From NCBI RefSeq assembly GCF_045679555.1, contig NC_092120.1, forward strand, positions 6,691,074 through 6,755,073: a stretch of DNA of 64,000 nt. The letters are read 5' to 3'. The position numbers were made by a program, and so were the translations under genes. The stretch's first letter is position 1. Each line of letters starts with the position of its first letter. This DNA comes from Salvelinus alpinus (lineage: Eukaryota > Chordata > Actinopteri > Salmoniformes > Salmonidae). Of this stretch, positions 1 through 13,620 are shown in pieces. A model generated the notes under the pieces. It was not told the DNA's origin. It made no database searches and saw nothing but the letters and a program-made list of their open reading frames with translations.

Positions 1-1132
<1,132 letters not shown>

Positions 1133-1848
1133 ATATATATATATAAATAAATAAAAATCCATAAATTATTAAATAGTTTGACAACCCTGTTTGTAAGCTT
1201 TTAAATTATATCAATCTCAACTGTTTATCTTTTCCAGTGATGAAGACTTGGATGTATCCTGGTATTGTGCACTATACAACAATGGGTCAACTTTGAGCAC
1301 CTTTATCTCTTGACTGTTTGGGCATTCAGGTCCAAAACGTCACTTTCTGAGCACTTCCACAAATGGGCAAATATGTATGTACGGTTTCGTTCGAATCAAA
1401 AGGGGTGTTGTCAAAAAGTGATTGAATTGAAATGGATTTACCAAGCAAGGTCAGTGAAGGAAAGACAAGTCCTGCCTTTGGGGAAATTAATCTCTTTTGT
1501 TAAAGCTCTGGGTATCGCCACCGCCCCAGCAGCTAACGGCCAGGAGTTTATAATCTCCATCAGCAGGGAATACAAGTTAACGGTATGTGTGCTTGTTTGC
1601 GTGTGTATGAAATTGACTGTTTGAGAGGAAGTGTAAAATGGTGCGCTGATGTGTGAGTGGAAAAAACATTTGTCAGTGATTAAATGGACAATGCATATTA
1701 CATTTGTAATATTTGTCTAGATTCTCGTTGTTTACAAAACTGTTTACGTAAGGTAACTTTTTTTAGCCTAATTACCGAAGGTGACTTTTGTCTCTACTTC
1801 TCTTTCATTTTGGAACAGTCCCAAAAAATAGAATCTCTAATCTTCCCT

Positions 1849-1941
1849 TTTAAATCAGTCAGTACCAGGTCCTACAACACTCCCTCTCCCGCTCTCTATC
1901 CCTCTTTCATGTTGTAGGACCTGGTACTGGCTGATTTAAAA
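1849..1941. repeat. Hairpin with 30-bp arms
   Basis: Left arm 1849-1878 and right arm 1911-1941 are reverse complements with about one mismatch (cagtaccaggtcctacaac against gttgtaggacctggtactg), around a 32-base pyrimidine-rich loop. Weaker pairing continues outward (aatctcta near 1831, tagagatt near 1943). Probably a fold-back MITE remnant. Confidence 0.8.
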
Positions 1942-2040
1942 GTAGAGATTATATTTTGGAGGGGATAGGAAGATAGATAAGACAAACAGAGAGAGCGAGG
2001 AAGAGAAAATCCCAGGTCACTGTCTTGGTTGTGGGGGTCA

Positions 2041-2169
<129 letters not shown>

Positions 2170-4488
2170 TTAACCTGCATTTAAAACAATGCAACAAATA
2201 TAACAGTTAGCGCTTGAACCTAATTTCCCGCAGGAGGGCGATAGCGCTGGAGGGAGATATGACTCCAAATGTCAAACACAGTATAATGATTGAATATGAC
2301 ACGGCTCAAGTCTTGGTGGATATTTTGTCATGTAGCTACAGTAGCTAGCTGGTTTGAATCACTGTTTCTTATTCATAGTGACACATGAAAGAGGTAAGAG
2401 TGCAGTCATTTTAGAAACTATAAACATCTCCTCCATTATCCTATTGTGAAATTACTTTTGTTAGTTTAGTTCGTAAGCATAAAGTGTCCAGAGGACTGGC
2501 CTGTGTAGTGTGTATCTAATGTGAGCTGGAACCATCTGTCTGTGGAGGTCATGTCCCGTAGGAGTTGCCACAGTGAGGCTGGAACCACTACACAGCCATC
2601 AGATCCCTGCTCCTGTGCCCTGACTAAAGAGCACTGCCAGAGGGACACAGAACCGGCCAGCCACATGCCAGCTTGGTGGGTGGGTGGGTTTGTGTGTGCA
2701 CCAGCTTGGTGTGTGTGTGTGTGTGTCTGTTGGAAGTGCCAACCCAGGCGCTTTTCATCCAATCCAAACAGAGCTCTCTGTACACACTGCTCATCTGTCA
2801 GCCTCACTGAGAGAGCAACACATGACACTGGCGAAGGCGAGTGACAAAAAAACAACTATTTTTGTACCTACTTTCAACTTGCACATTGGAACTGAGAATG
2901 TGTCTCACTGTTTAATGAGTCTCCATAGAATAGAACCACCCAGTCAGAATCACCATGCCAGGAAGACAATCAGCAACACTAGAGAAGAACACTACAGCAC
3001 CATACCTGGTCCCCTGTAGTATGACGTTTTTAATGGCACAAACAGGCACAAGTTGTCACACACAAGCATATCAACACACCCTCACACTTTTACTCTTAAA
3101 GTGAGATTACCCCTCTTCATAAACAATCTCTCTCACACACACACACCCTGCCAGTCTATAATAAGGCAGAGGGGTTGCTTAGCAACAAGGCTAAGGTGTA
3201 GCAGGTTAATACCCAGGTGCCATTTCATGAGATCAAAATGCACCATCATACCAAAAAGCCTTTCATGACAAAATAGCTAAATAAATGGAAAACCCTCACA
3301 GAAGAGCCATTATAGTATTCCAAGAATTCCATGCGGCTGCACACCACTCTCCTGTGGTTTTCCCGCTCTCCGATGACCATTCAGGGTACAGATTATTGTA
3401 ATTTGACAGACATACAGTTTCAGACTCCTGGGGGGGCTGTGATTGTTGGACACATGTGCTATCTATGACTATGGTTATGCCCTGTCCTGCTGTATATAGG
3501 CTGATTTCAGGAATGACTGAGAGTAGCAGAGCTACAATTCCAACCAGATAGCAAAAATAAACTGAAAGTGCATTGCGGGTGTGTGTGCCAGATTGGGGGA
3601 GAATCCTCTCAAACAGATGTGGCATCAGAAGCAAGAACAATTTAGTTCCTTACTGTAATAGTTTTGCATTCAAATGTTCAAAAAGAAGAAAGCGAGAATT
3701 TATCTACGACATATGGGAGTGAGGGACCTAATTGGAGGGGGCCTGATGGGAGGGATGTGTAACCTGATAACTAGCTGTTATTGGCAGAGAGGTTTGGAAA
3801 TCTCTTTGTTTTTGGTCTATTAACTGATACTGCCTGGTGATGTCACCAGGCAAGCCAAAACGGGAATCAAAAACACTGTCTCGGTGTAGCAAGCTAGCTG
3901 GACTAATTACACACAGAGAGGGGCCAATTCACAGCAGTAGGCAGACAGGGAGCAGAGACAATATCAGCGGTGGAGGAAATTACTTCTCAAGGACGAGACA
4001 GACAGATAAAACTCCATCTCCCCCACCATCTCTCATCAAACACCTTCTGTACACTCCACCCGACGGTTAATTGGACATGATCGTTGAGTTAAGAGAGCAC
4101 ATTTCCTCAGACGCCGTCAACAAGAGATGGAGAGACAAGGAAGAGGAGGAGGAGACCGTCCCTGGATATAGCCGTCAGACCAGACGTCTCTCTCTCTGTA
4201 TGACTGTCTGGCTGAGCTGTTGAAACAGTATTTCCTAGTTACTGTACCACAATTCCACGTCCAATCATGGAACTACAATGTTTTTCAAGGAGCAATCTCC
4301 TCCTGAAGAAATCCTGTTGGTGAGGGTCTTCGTCATGAGAAGCTGGGATTGCCCTGTGGACCTTGGCCAATAGTAGTGCACTATATAGGAAATAGTGTGC
4401 CATCTGGGATGCAACCGCTGTTTAACGAGCAGCAGGGAGCATTTTCACACATTTCATTGACAGTCACTGTCTGCCTGTCTCTGTGTGT

Positions 4489-4795
4489 GGTGGGGGCATA
4501 GACATGCCCGGCATGTAGGCCTCAGCTGGTTTATATAACCACGGTGACATCTGTCACTCATTACATAACCCTGGTCCCGCGCGTGCGTGTGTGTGGTGGG
4601 GGCATAGACATGCCCGGCATGTAGGCCTCAGCTGGTTTATATAACCACTTTGACATCTGTCACTCATTACATAACCCTAGTCCCGCGCGTGCGTGCGTGT
4701 GGTGGGGGCATAGACATGCTCGGCATGTAGGCTTCAGCTGGTTTATATAACCACGGTGACATCTGTCACTCATTATATAACCCTGTTCCCTGTGT
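4489..4795. repeat. Tandem repeat, three units of 106 bp
   Basis: Units begin with ggtgggggcatagacatg at 4489, 4595 and 4701. Each holds catagacatgc-cggcatgtaggc, a small inverted motif, and ends in a gtcccgcgcgtgcgtg-type CpG stretch. The third unit is the most diverged and its end is lost. No coding potential seen. Confidence 0.9.
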
Positions 4796-5364
4796 GTTAA
4801 AAACTAGCCGGTATTCATATCCTCAATACACAGTAGTTAAATCACTAATGGCACCTTATTCACTTTATAGTGCACTACTTTTGACCAGAATCCATATGGG
4901 ATTCCTTCTGTATACTCTCTGAAATCACAGGGCGGGTGTCGGTACTCAAAGCTGATCTGGCCTTGGACTCATTTATCCTGACTTTTAGTACAGGCAAAAA
5001 GGGGGAACTGATGGAGTAGAAAACTGAAAGCACCAGAAATAATTGCCTGAACCTAAGAGCAAGAGAGCAAGTCGCTGACTAACCATTGAGAAAGATATAC
5101 AACCTTGAAAAAATGATTTGATTTTAATATAAGTGGAATAAAGTGAACTCCGTCACTTATGTTTGTGAACTAGCTATGAACTTCCAATCCAACTGACAGT
5201 ACCAGCATTCATTTCCAAACTGGACATTTGACCGGTTGCATTAGATTCTGACCCAGGCTGATGGGTCCTGGTCAAGAGCAGTGTGCTACGTAGGGAATAG
5301 AGTGCCAGTCGGTATTCAACTGAAGTGTTCTCACACCTCACTCAGAGTGTCAGTGTGTTCTCAC

Positions 5365-5646
5365 CTGGGACAGGTACAGCTGATCCAGTCATCAGCGTGC
5401 TCCAGAGTGGATGCCCCCTTCCCCGTGAGGGACGGTAGTTTGGGCAGGGTGACTGGAAGTTGCTCCTCAGGGACCGCCACAGGACCACAAGACCCACAAT
5501 GCACCATGGGGATGGGCGTGCCCCAGTACCGCTGCCGGGAAATCAGCCAATCCCTGAGCTTGGTGCTGGTCAGGTGGCCGCCCACTTTTCTCTCTGGCCT
5601 TCTGGGTAATGGAGTCAAACGCCTCCTCCCTGCTTAGGCCTGTGGA
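5365..5646 (-). pseudogene. lars2: LARS2 exon k: end of editing domain, with 2-base deletion
   Basis: Acceptor tgtgtag before 5646, donor gtgaga after 5365. The first part reads [19 protein letters not shown], the rest [19 protein letters not shown] and [11 protein letters not shown] in another frame. The exon is 282 bases, but phase 0 in and phase 2 out require 3n+2, which fits if two bases were lost at about 5585. The GTPIP(M)VHC segment is a strongly conserved LeuRS feature. Confidence 0.88.
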
Positions 5647-5868
5647 CTACACAGAAGAGGGGGATGGACGGAGAGAACAGGATGACAGCTTAGAAGCTCA
5701 AACAGACATGAATTCAACAAAACTCAACTATTTGCCGATACTTCATTCAACCATAAATAAGGGTCTTCCATTAATAGCCATAAAACAATATGTAGAATGA
5801 CTAAAAAGCTGGTTTACTGGTAACGTTGTGTAGAGTGACAGTGTGTGTTGCTGTGTGTCCAGACAGAC

Positions 5869-5984
5869 CTCAGCAGAGTTGAGCAGTGTGTGTCCTCCAT
5901 CCTCCTGGCTCTTCAGGACTGGGCTCCAGCTCAGACCCAGAGGCCTGGCCACAGAAGCATCCTCTACACTCCTGTCGGGGATAC
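5869..5984 (-). pseudogene. lars2: LARS2 exon j
   Basis: Reads (G/S)IPDRSVEDASVARPLGLSW and continues to LLNSAE. Acceptor ccctggcag, donor gtctgt. Length 116 fits phase 1 in, phase 0 out. No lesion inside the exon. Part of the CP1 editing domain. Confidence 0.85.
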
Positions 5985-6054
5985 CTGCCAGGGACACACA
6001 CACATAGTACATTCATCACACACATACCAGCATGTCATTTTATAACAGTAATTC

Positions 6055-6735
6055 CCTGCAATTCTACACATTTTGGCAATAGAATGGAGGTAAATGTTTG
6101 CAGTTTTTAATATGATAACTGTTAAACAATGAGCCCCACCGCAGTCGGTAATTCGACCATGCTTCCTATAAGTTTAGATAGCTGGCCGCTAGACTAACTT
6201 ATCAACCTACATTTTTTTGATGACATGGGCTAATTGAGTGACTGCTGATGCACAACCAAATTTCAAAATTGCACCTTGTGTATTCTATTATTCTATTAAC
6301 AGTAAATTGAGACCCCGACTGAGTTGAAATTGGTCCAAGGGCCTACAAAAAAGAGGGGGCCGTGGGTTGTTGGGATATGGCTAGTTCCTCATGGGTATTG
6401 CCCTCCTTGTGGACTCGTGGAGTGAGAAAAACACCCAAAGCACCAAGCAGGGAACTCCTTCTAGAGAGTTAAAGTTACATCATTCCAACAGCAGCCAAAC
6501 GCCCAGTGTACGACAGAGACACACTGCAGGCTCAAGGACACACCGGCACAGTGACATCTACAAACATGTACAGGACACAGGGAAAAGCTGAATGCGATTC
6601 ATGACATTTTCCTAGCCACCATGCTTCTATATCTGCATCGCTTGCCGTTTTAGGCTAGGTTTCTGTAGAGCACTTTGTGACATCGGCTGATGTAAAAAGG
6701 GATTTATAAATATAATTTATTATTTCAATCAAATT
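6055..6735. repeat. LINE/other dispersed repeat fragments in LARS2 intron
   Basis: Two fragments: 6055-6375 begins 'ctgcaattctacacattttg', a motif I recall as dispersed in salmonids, and 6610-6735 has the L2-like tail (ggctaggtttctgtagagca ... gatttataaatataattta). No coding region seen. Confidence 0.55.
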
Positions 6736-6841
6736 TCAATCAGAGAGACAAACAAAAGCTCAGAGGCCAATAATACACAGTGAGTACATACTGTATGTGC
6801 AAGCCATGTGGATGTTCAAACCCACACACACATCCACGTAC

Positions 6842-6947
6842 TGATGACAGTGTCTAGATGACCTTCAAACTCCTGCTTGCTGGAGATCACCAGGGGAAGT
6901 TCCTGACCGGTAAATAGGTTGTGGGCTGTGACCTCTTGTCAGGCAGT
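6842..6947 (-). pseudogene. lars2: LARS2 exon i, with 1-base insertion
   Basis: Starts (D)CLT in the frame set by the previous exon, then continues VTAHNLFTGQELPLVISS in a shifted frame and ends GHLDTVI. Acceptor gacccccag, donor gtacgt. The exon is 106 bases; phase 1 in and phase 1 out need a multiple of 3, here 105. One extra base lies in the 'acaagaggtc' stretch. Confidence 0.82.
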
Positions 6948-7009
6948 CTGGGGGTCAAAGGTCAGGAGTCAGCACTTCTCCCCTGGTGCCTCATTATCGG
7001 ACACACACA

Positions 7010-7215
7010 CAAAGAGAAAGAGAGAGAGACAGAGACAGAGAGAATAGATAGTGAAAGAGAGTGAGAGAGGTAGGGGAGTGAGAGAGAGTGAGAGAATAGT
7101 GTGTGAGAGAGCGAGAGGGGGAATAGACAGTGAAAGAGAGTGACAGAGGTGGGGGAGTGAGAAAAAGAGAGAGAGAAAGCGAGAGAAAGAGAGAGATAGA
7201 TAAAGAGAGCGATTC
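7010..7215. repeat. (GA)n-rich low-complexity tract
   Basis: Interrupted gagaga purine tract over about 200 bases in a LARS2 intron. Translates to Ser/Leu-rich nonsense on the minus strand. Confidence 0.9.
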
Positions 7216-7245
7216 AGGGGAATCCCAATTAAAGGCAATTTAAAT

Positions 7246-7466
7246 GGACAGAAATACCATGAAGTTATCCAGAGGCCCATTGTGAGGCCCATTTCTTTTA
7301 AGGTATCTGTGACCAACAGATGCATATCTGTATTCCCAGTCATGTGAAATCCATAAATTAGGGCCTAATAAATGTATTACAATTGACTGATTTCCTTATG
7401 TGAACTGTAAATCAGTAAAATCTTTGAAATTGTTGCATGTTGCGTTTATATTTTTGTTCAGTAAAA
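7246..7466. mobile_element. Tc1/mariner-type non-autonomous fragment
   Basis: Ends in 'gcgtttatatttttgttcag', the terminal motif of an abundant salmonid Tc1-like family. The left end is lost; no transposase reading frame remains. Confidence 0.6.
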
Positions 7467-7601
7467 TGTGCCATTGCTCTGACAGAGTTACAATGGGCCA
7501 CATATACTAAATATTTATTGTAAGCCACTTTGGATTAAAGCAGCACTTAAAAAATGATCACAGACTACCAGGTCTGGACAGTGGTTCCTTCCTACCTCTA
7601 C

Positions 7602-7755
7602 CTGTCTGCAGGACTCTCTCCGGGGCTGAGCGGACTGGGCTGGTACCATGCAGCAGTCTGTGGGAGGGGAGGATGGACAGGTAAGCAGCCCCAAACACTG
7701 CCTCTGGGCTGGAGGTGTAGCCTGCTAGAGTCTCCCCCGTCTCCTCCCCATTCAC
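7602..7755 (-). pseudogene. lars2: LARS2 exon h (editing domain)
   Basis: Reads VNGEETGETLAGYTSSPEAV and FGAAYLSILPSHRLLHGTSP, matching the YT..PE..YG....SPSHRLLHG block of LARS2. Acceptor catgcag, donor gtagag; 154 bases, phase 0 in, phase 1 out. Intact. Confidence 0.9.
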
Positions 7756-8174
7756 CTGCATGGAGGAAAGGATAGAGAAACACACACAGTTTATGGATAA
7801 ATACATGACAGGACAGTAACTTGGCTACATTTGTTGTTGATCAGGGTAAAGGATAGTTTAAAAACAAAACATAACACTAGTTGGTAAGAAAAAAGAAAAC
7901 ACCGTAGCGAGGTTTGTATGTAATATTTAACAATAGATCATGTTTTAACGCTAATGCGTTAACATGCTATCGCCTGACAGAAATCCCATTCAATTGTCAC
8001 CAAAAATACAGAATCATAATACAGCTACTCTGAGAGTCATTTAGTACAGAACACCCTTGACAATGTTAAAGATGTAATGGGACTGGTTCCTGCTTCCCAT
8101 CTACAAAACCACCGATGGCACTAATTTTAATTACCCACTCTGCCAGGATCTGACTGATTTATGAGAACCTACCT

Positions 8175-8206
<32 letters not shown>

Positions 8207-8245
8207 GAGAGAGAGAGTGAGAAAGAGTCACAACCCCCCCCCCCC
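8175..8245. repeat. (CA)n / (GA)n / poly-C microsatellites
   Basis: Consecutive CA, GA and C runs in a LARS2 intron. A 10-bp hairpin (ttttagaatg / cattctaaaa) follows at 8371-8407. Confidence 0.85.
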
Positions 8246-8646
8246 TTACCAGAAATATGATTATGATTTTAATAAGGAATGAAGGCATCAACCTAATACA
8301 TTTCCTCCGTCTGCTGCAAGGAATTCTTTGACTGGGGTGACTGGAGCTCACAATAGGCTTTTAGTAAAACCATTTTAGAATGTCAATACTCTTTCAACAT
8401 TCTAAAAGTGCATTGGATATTTCAATGGAAATAAACACACAGCCACTATGTTTGATTAAATTGCTGCTTGCAGAGAGACGACTGGCTGCTAGCTGAATGA
8501 GAATGATGTAGCAGGTGAGAATCTCTGCGCTAATCCTAGTGATAATCCTAGAATACCTTCAAATGTTTATACCTGGAAGACTAGGTAGTCTAAACTAAAC
8601 CAGGATGGACTGACAAGAAGGAACAGATGAGACATGTGAGTCTAAC

Positions 8647-8754
8647 CTTGAGGTGGAAGTCAAAGTAGCAGCCGGTGCAGTCTCCAATCCAGTTGGCCTG
8701 CATGGCCTTGACCCCGTACCACTCTGGCAGCTCCGCCAGGGCGTTCAGGAGGGG
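8647..8754 (-). pseudogene. lars2: LARS2 exon g
   Basis: Reads [20 protein letters not shown] then [13 protein letters not shown], the start of the CP1 region (W.....Q..WIG). Acceptor ctctctcccag, donor gttaga; 108 bases, phase 0 both ends. Intact. Confidence 0.9.
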
Positions 8755-10223
8755 CTGGGAGAGAGAAATACATCATAATTATTTTTTTTTATCACATTGA
8801 TGCTAAATATATCCTAAAGATGTTAAATCATATTGTAATGTTAGATGAAGATACTGTGTACGTTTGGGGAACACCCACTGGGTTCAAGTCCCAGATCAGC
8901 ACATCATCGACTTTTCCTCTTTACCCTGAGAGGCTCTTCCAAAGCTCAATCAATCTCCTGGCACAATACCACAGTCTACCTCGTCTCATATTATGTAGTC
9001 AAAGAGGGATTTTAGAAATCCTGACCTCCACACGGCCTACTTTTGCGTTTATCGCAAAGCAATCGCTCATGACTCAACAGTTTCATAACGAGAGGGAGAT
9101 ACAGATGTAGAGAGAAAGAGAGAGAGAGACATACACACACATTTTTAAAAGGAAGCTATGCATAACAAAAAGGAGCAGGCCAGAAAGCCCCAGCTGGGTT
9201 CCTCTTCTGTCTGAATGAAGAATATAAAAAGGCAACAGCACCAATTTGATATACCTCTCCCCCACTATCACAACCCATTACCAAGCCACCCTCTGAGATC
9301 TCTACCCAACACACTGTAATAACACTAATAACAGCAATACAACCAATACTAACAATGGCGATAAGGATGATTGTAATTGCAGTGTGTATCAATGTTATTT
9401 CACTGTTTCTAAAGCATGGATGGAGAGAGAGACAATCAGAGAGAGTGAGAAAGAGATTGGTGTCTTGCCATAAATGCTGGTGTCTTTGCGTCAGTCAAGC
9501 AGCCTAACAACAATGCCAGTGAGAGCGTACAGCCTGGCTGCCAGTAGGCTGTGGTGTCTGAGACACCCCGCCTTGAGGTGTCACAGCGATGTCATCAAGA
9601 ACAAACGCCCGCTGAGGGGAACGGAGGTGAGGTGGTACTCTGCTCAAACCATGAGATGAAGAGAAAAAAACAAAACGAAATTGTGTCTTTGTCTCCAGAA
9701 AAGAAACAACATCATTAGAGCCACATAAACCCTCAGGTTTAACCAGAGATGTAGGCCTATGGCTGGGCCAATTCCAAGGGTTTCCATGGCAACCTAGCAA
9801 AGCTGTAAAATTCTATATCAATAAAGTGAGGGTGGCTAAGGTTTTTTTGTGTGTCCGTGTCAATGTCCGTGTGGGTGAGTGTGAGTGTGTGTGTGTTTTT
9901 TTTTGGAGCATCTCCATCTTTTGGAGCATCTCTCCTACATGCGTTCATACATGAAATATTTGATCACCTTAACAAATGCATGTATCTGAGGATGCCTATG
10001 GAACAATCTAGCAAAGCTTAATAGAGTGTGTATGTCCGTATGCCTGTGTAAAATGATGAATGTATGTGTAGCCTGTGTGAGTCTGGTAATTGAAGTGAAT
10101 GCCATGTTGTTGATTTACATGACACTACAGTGTGATGTGTTCAAATGAGTGAGTCCATCAGTGTGTGTGATTATGCATGAAATAGAAAACATCTATTGTC
10201 AATGTAAGTATTAATTGTGTTCA

Positions 10224-10341
<118 letters not shown>

Positions 10342-10794
10342 CTCAGAGATAAAGTGCAGTGACAGGTAGGGTTGCACATTTTGGGGAATATTCAGAGGTG
10401 GAAACTTTCCGTGGGAATTAAAAGGAATATATGGGAAATAACGGGATTATATGGGAATTCATGGAAATATATACAAATTAATATTAATACCATTTAAATG
10501 TAGATGTTTTTTGCACTGGATATATTTACCATATCATATGGAGACAGAAACATAAACCTTTTACCTTATCATAAGTAGACATAACTGCAAATTATTAAAT
10601 TCTTCCAATTGAAATTAATAAAACTATTTAGTTACGAATTTAAATTTCATGAAATGAGTTGACTGTTCACATGGGATGATTTCACTGAACAACAAAAGGG
10701 AATATTGAATGATCTCCAATGATACATCGCATCTCCCAAAAACGTTTTCAACATACATCTATAAAATGATAATCTAGAAACTAAAGCTTTGGTT

Positions 10795-10990
10795 GTTTTT
10801 TTATTTAACCTTTAACTAGGCAAGTCAGTTAAGAACAAATTCTTATTTACAATAACGGCCCAGGAACAGTGGGTTAACTGCCTTGTTCAGGGGCAGAACG
10901 ACAGATTTTTACCTTGACAGCTCGGGGATTCGATCTAGCAACCGATCTAGCAACCTGGCCCAACGCTCTAACCACTAGGCTACCTGCCGT
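10795..10990 (-). mobile_element. tRNA-derived SINE inserted in hAT copy 1
   Basis: On the minus strand it begins ggtagcctagtggttagagc, a tRNA-like A-box region, followed by a B-box-like gatcgaatccccgag, and ends in a ttaaataaa-type tail at the low coordinate. hAT copy 2 has no SINE here (ggttgtcttcctctcagg), so the insertion came after the two copies separated. Confidence 0.85.
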
Positions 10991-11170
10991 CATCCTCTCA
11001 GGCTTCCATGTCTTCTCCCTGGACCTCCTCAATGTCCACCTCTTGAACATCAGGCTCTGAGACCTCATCTTCACTGTCACTTTCCAACCTTGTTGAGGAT
11101 GGCTCGTTGTCAGGCTCAAAAAGCTTCAAATTTGCCCAGATGGCCAACAATTTTCCAACCCTTGTATTGG

Positions 11171-12187
11171 TCAGCCTGTTGCGTGCTCTGGTGTGTGTGT
11201 TCCCAAACAAGGACCAGTTGCGCTCTGAGGCGGCTGATGTTGGTGGGATTTGGAGGATGATGGAGGCAGCAGGGGAAAGAGCCTCAGATCCACAAAGTCC
11301 CTATGACCAGGTGGCTGATGAGATATGTTGGCACGACTGCCATATTGCATCTCCATCCCAAAGCCCTTGCTTGGAAGTGTACTTCGCCAGACTGCCAAGA
11401 ACCTTGCCCTCATCCAGGCTAAGGTGGCGAGACACAGTAGTGATGACACCATAGGTCTTGTGATCTCTGCACCAGACAGGATGCTCTTAACAGCATACTT
11501 GGGGTCCAACATGTACGCTGCAGCGTGTATGGGCTTCAGGCAGAAGTCGTCACACTTTTTGATGTATTTCAGAACTACAGTTTCCTCTGCTAGCAACAGT
11601 GGTGGGCAGGGCAGTAGGTATTTCTTCTCTTACATCTGCAAGCAGTGTCTGAACATCAGACAGGATGGCATTGTCTCCCTCAATCCATGCAATGGCTACT
11701 GCTATAGGTTTCAGGAGTTTCAGGCTGCTTACCACTCACTCCCAAAATACATCATCCAGGGTGAAGGGTTGTATGCTGGGCAAAGAACATTCAGAAATCT
11801 CTTCCAATTCACATTGCCTGTGAGCATCAGAGGTGAACCAGTTGCATACACCGCTTGAGCAAGACATTCATCAGCATTTCTCTGACTACGTTCCTCCCTT
11901 GAGTCAAAAAAACTTCTAATTCCAGGAGGACCATGAGCTGTTGCTATCGATAATTCATAATTTTCACCTCGAATAGAAGTAGAGGGACTTCTGTCAGAGA
12001 TTGCTTGTTGTGAGTGCTGAGGGAACTTTATGCACTTAGCCAGATGATTCTGCATCTTTATTGCATTCTTCACATAGGATTTGGCACAGTATTTGCAAAT
12101 GTACACAGCTTTTCCTTCTACATTAGATGCAGTGAAATGTCTCCACACATCAGATAGTGCCCGTGGCATTTTCGTGGAAAGATTCAA
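11171..12187 (-). pseudogene. hAT transposase remnant with BED zinc finger
   Basis: The N-terminus at 11729-12187 reads SDVWRHFTASNVEGKAVYIC then KYCAKSYVKNAIKMQNHLAK, a BED finger (C-x2-C, H-x3-C) that would bind the element ends. A frame further down (11171-11596) has the C-terminal AAYMLDPKYAVKSILSGAEI of the dimerisation region. The catalytic core between them is deleted, so it cannot encode a working enzyme. Confidence 0.85.
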
Positions 12188-13424
12188 TTTTTTTACATTT
12201 TTAACCCAAATACAATTCCATGTACAGATAAATAGTTAAACAGTTAGATTAAACAACTCCTTTGTAAGATAAATGTTTTAAAATGAAACATGTATGGAAA
12301 CAGGTGAATAAACACTCCTCAGTTAGCAGGCTCAAGCAAGCTAAAACCCACATGGTAGCAAAAACTAACTAGCAGAAATTGTTAACAAGTTAGAAATTAT
12401 TTAAACACAATTTGCTGTACTCTATTATTTACTAGTTAACAAAATATCATGTATGTCATATAAAATATATTCACCCCACCCAGTATTGTAATCAAAACTT
12501 ACCAGAAAGCATGTAGTCCTTGGCTCAGACAGTGTAGTAGTGTGGGCTCAAAAGCATCTCATTAGTGTGCAAGATCTTGAGAATCAGCTGTACATGGGAT
12601 GGAAGAATACACTGTGCATGTGATGGAAGAATGCACTGTGCATGTGATGGAAGAATGCACTGTGCATGTGATGGAAGAATGCACTGTTCATGCAGAGGGT
12701 TGCAATTCCACTGAATTGGGGATAGTTTAACCAGAATGTGCCACAAGACCAAGAATTGCCTTATGTGTATCCCACAAAAAAAGCTAAGCTAATTTTAAAA
12801 AATGAATTTAAGCAAAATTCCCAGGCTTAACTTCCCATGGAAAGATTCAGACCCTTTACAACCCTAGTGACATGGTCATACTGCTGAAGCCTGCTGGTTA
12901 ATGCATGAGTGACTAGTGTATGTCTTTACCAGGGCCCAGGGGAAGTGGGGAAACTGGAAATGTTACCAGCATGCACGCACACATCAATCAACTCTTACCA
13001 ATCAATGCTCTAGCAGCATAGGGAAGCTGACCTTCTGGCCCACCAATCAGAGAAGTTTGGAAGTCTTCCACTCAGAGCCTCTCAGTACCAACCATTCCTC
13101 ATCTGGAGAGGTTTGAATCAGTGCACCTTCAGTTACTCTCACTCCATGTGCACAGGTTCAAGCTGCCTGTGTGTGTGTGTGAGTGATTGCATGTGTTCAC
13201 GCTCTTTGCCTGTGAGTGCGCCGCCTAACCCATGGGTGGAATAAATCTCCAGAGAGGGTAATTTCAACTCAGAGGGTAGCTGGTAGTGGCTGGTAGTGAT
13301 TATGAGACCCTGCTGCTGGAGACGTGGAGGTTTCTCATCAGTCAGACTGGCCAGGCCAGGACCGGCGAGGCCAGCCTGGGAATGACACTCTCAGCAGGCT
13401 GCTGATTACACAGCCAGGGCTGGG

Positions 13425-13620
13425 TTCAAGTAGTATTTATTTTCTTTCAAATACTCTGAGCATTTGATTGACCCAGTCTAACGTGCCAGATGGGTGGGCT
13501 TTGCAGTTTTCACTTTTGGAACTATTCCAATGGTTCCATTGTGCCAGGTAAGATCACTCAATCACAGCTAACGTATTTGAAATAAAACAGATCCTACTTG
13601 AGCCCAGGTTTGTTCCACAG
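13425..13620. repeat. Dispersed repeat with inverted ends
   Basis: Starts gggttcaagtagtatttatt and ends with aaat...cctacttgagcccaggt, weak inverted ends. Non-coding, in a LARS2 intron; possibly a MITE. Confidence 0.5.

Larger units (their letters stand above)
10367..12866 (-). mobile_element. hAT transposon copy 1 with 8-bp target duplication
   Basis: Ends are tagggttgcacatttt (10367) and tttacaaccctag-type (ends 12866), imperfect inverted repeats. The flanks are gtgacagg (10359-10366) and gtgacatg (12867-12874), seven of eight bases alike, as expected of the 8-bp duplication made by hAT transposases. It encodes remains of a BED-finger hAT transposase on the minus strand. It lacks most of the middle of the transposase, which copy 2 (20845-23573) partly keeps. 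A SINE is nested at about 10795-10990. A 24-bp unit (gtgcatgtgatggaagaatg) is repeated four times at about 12590-12690. Confidence 0.9.

Noticed and set aside
1512..1590. Plus-strand exon-like stretch (ALGIATAPAANGQEFIISIS) with ag and gt borders
   Set aside because: I recognise no family, no partner exons are seen, and the DNA before it is a dispersed repeat. Conservation data would be needed.
2466..2855. 129-codon minus-strand frame
   Set aside because: Contains a microsatellite, has no similarity to LARS2, and no splice context.
10920..10985. tRNA-like sequence with A and B boxes (also 22215-22285)
   Set aside because: It is the head of a SINE; it has no proper cloverleaf and a SINE body follows.
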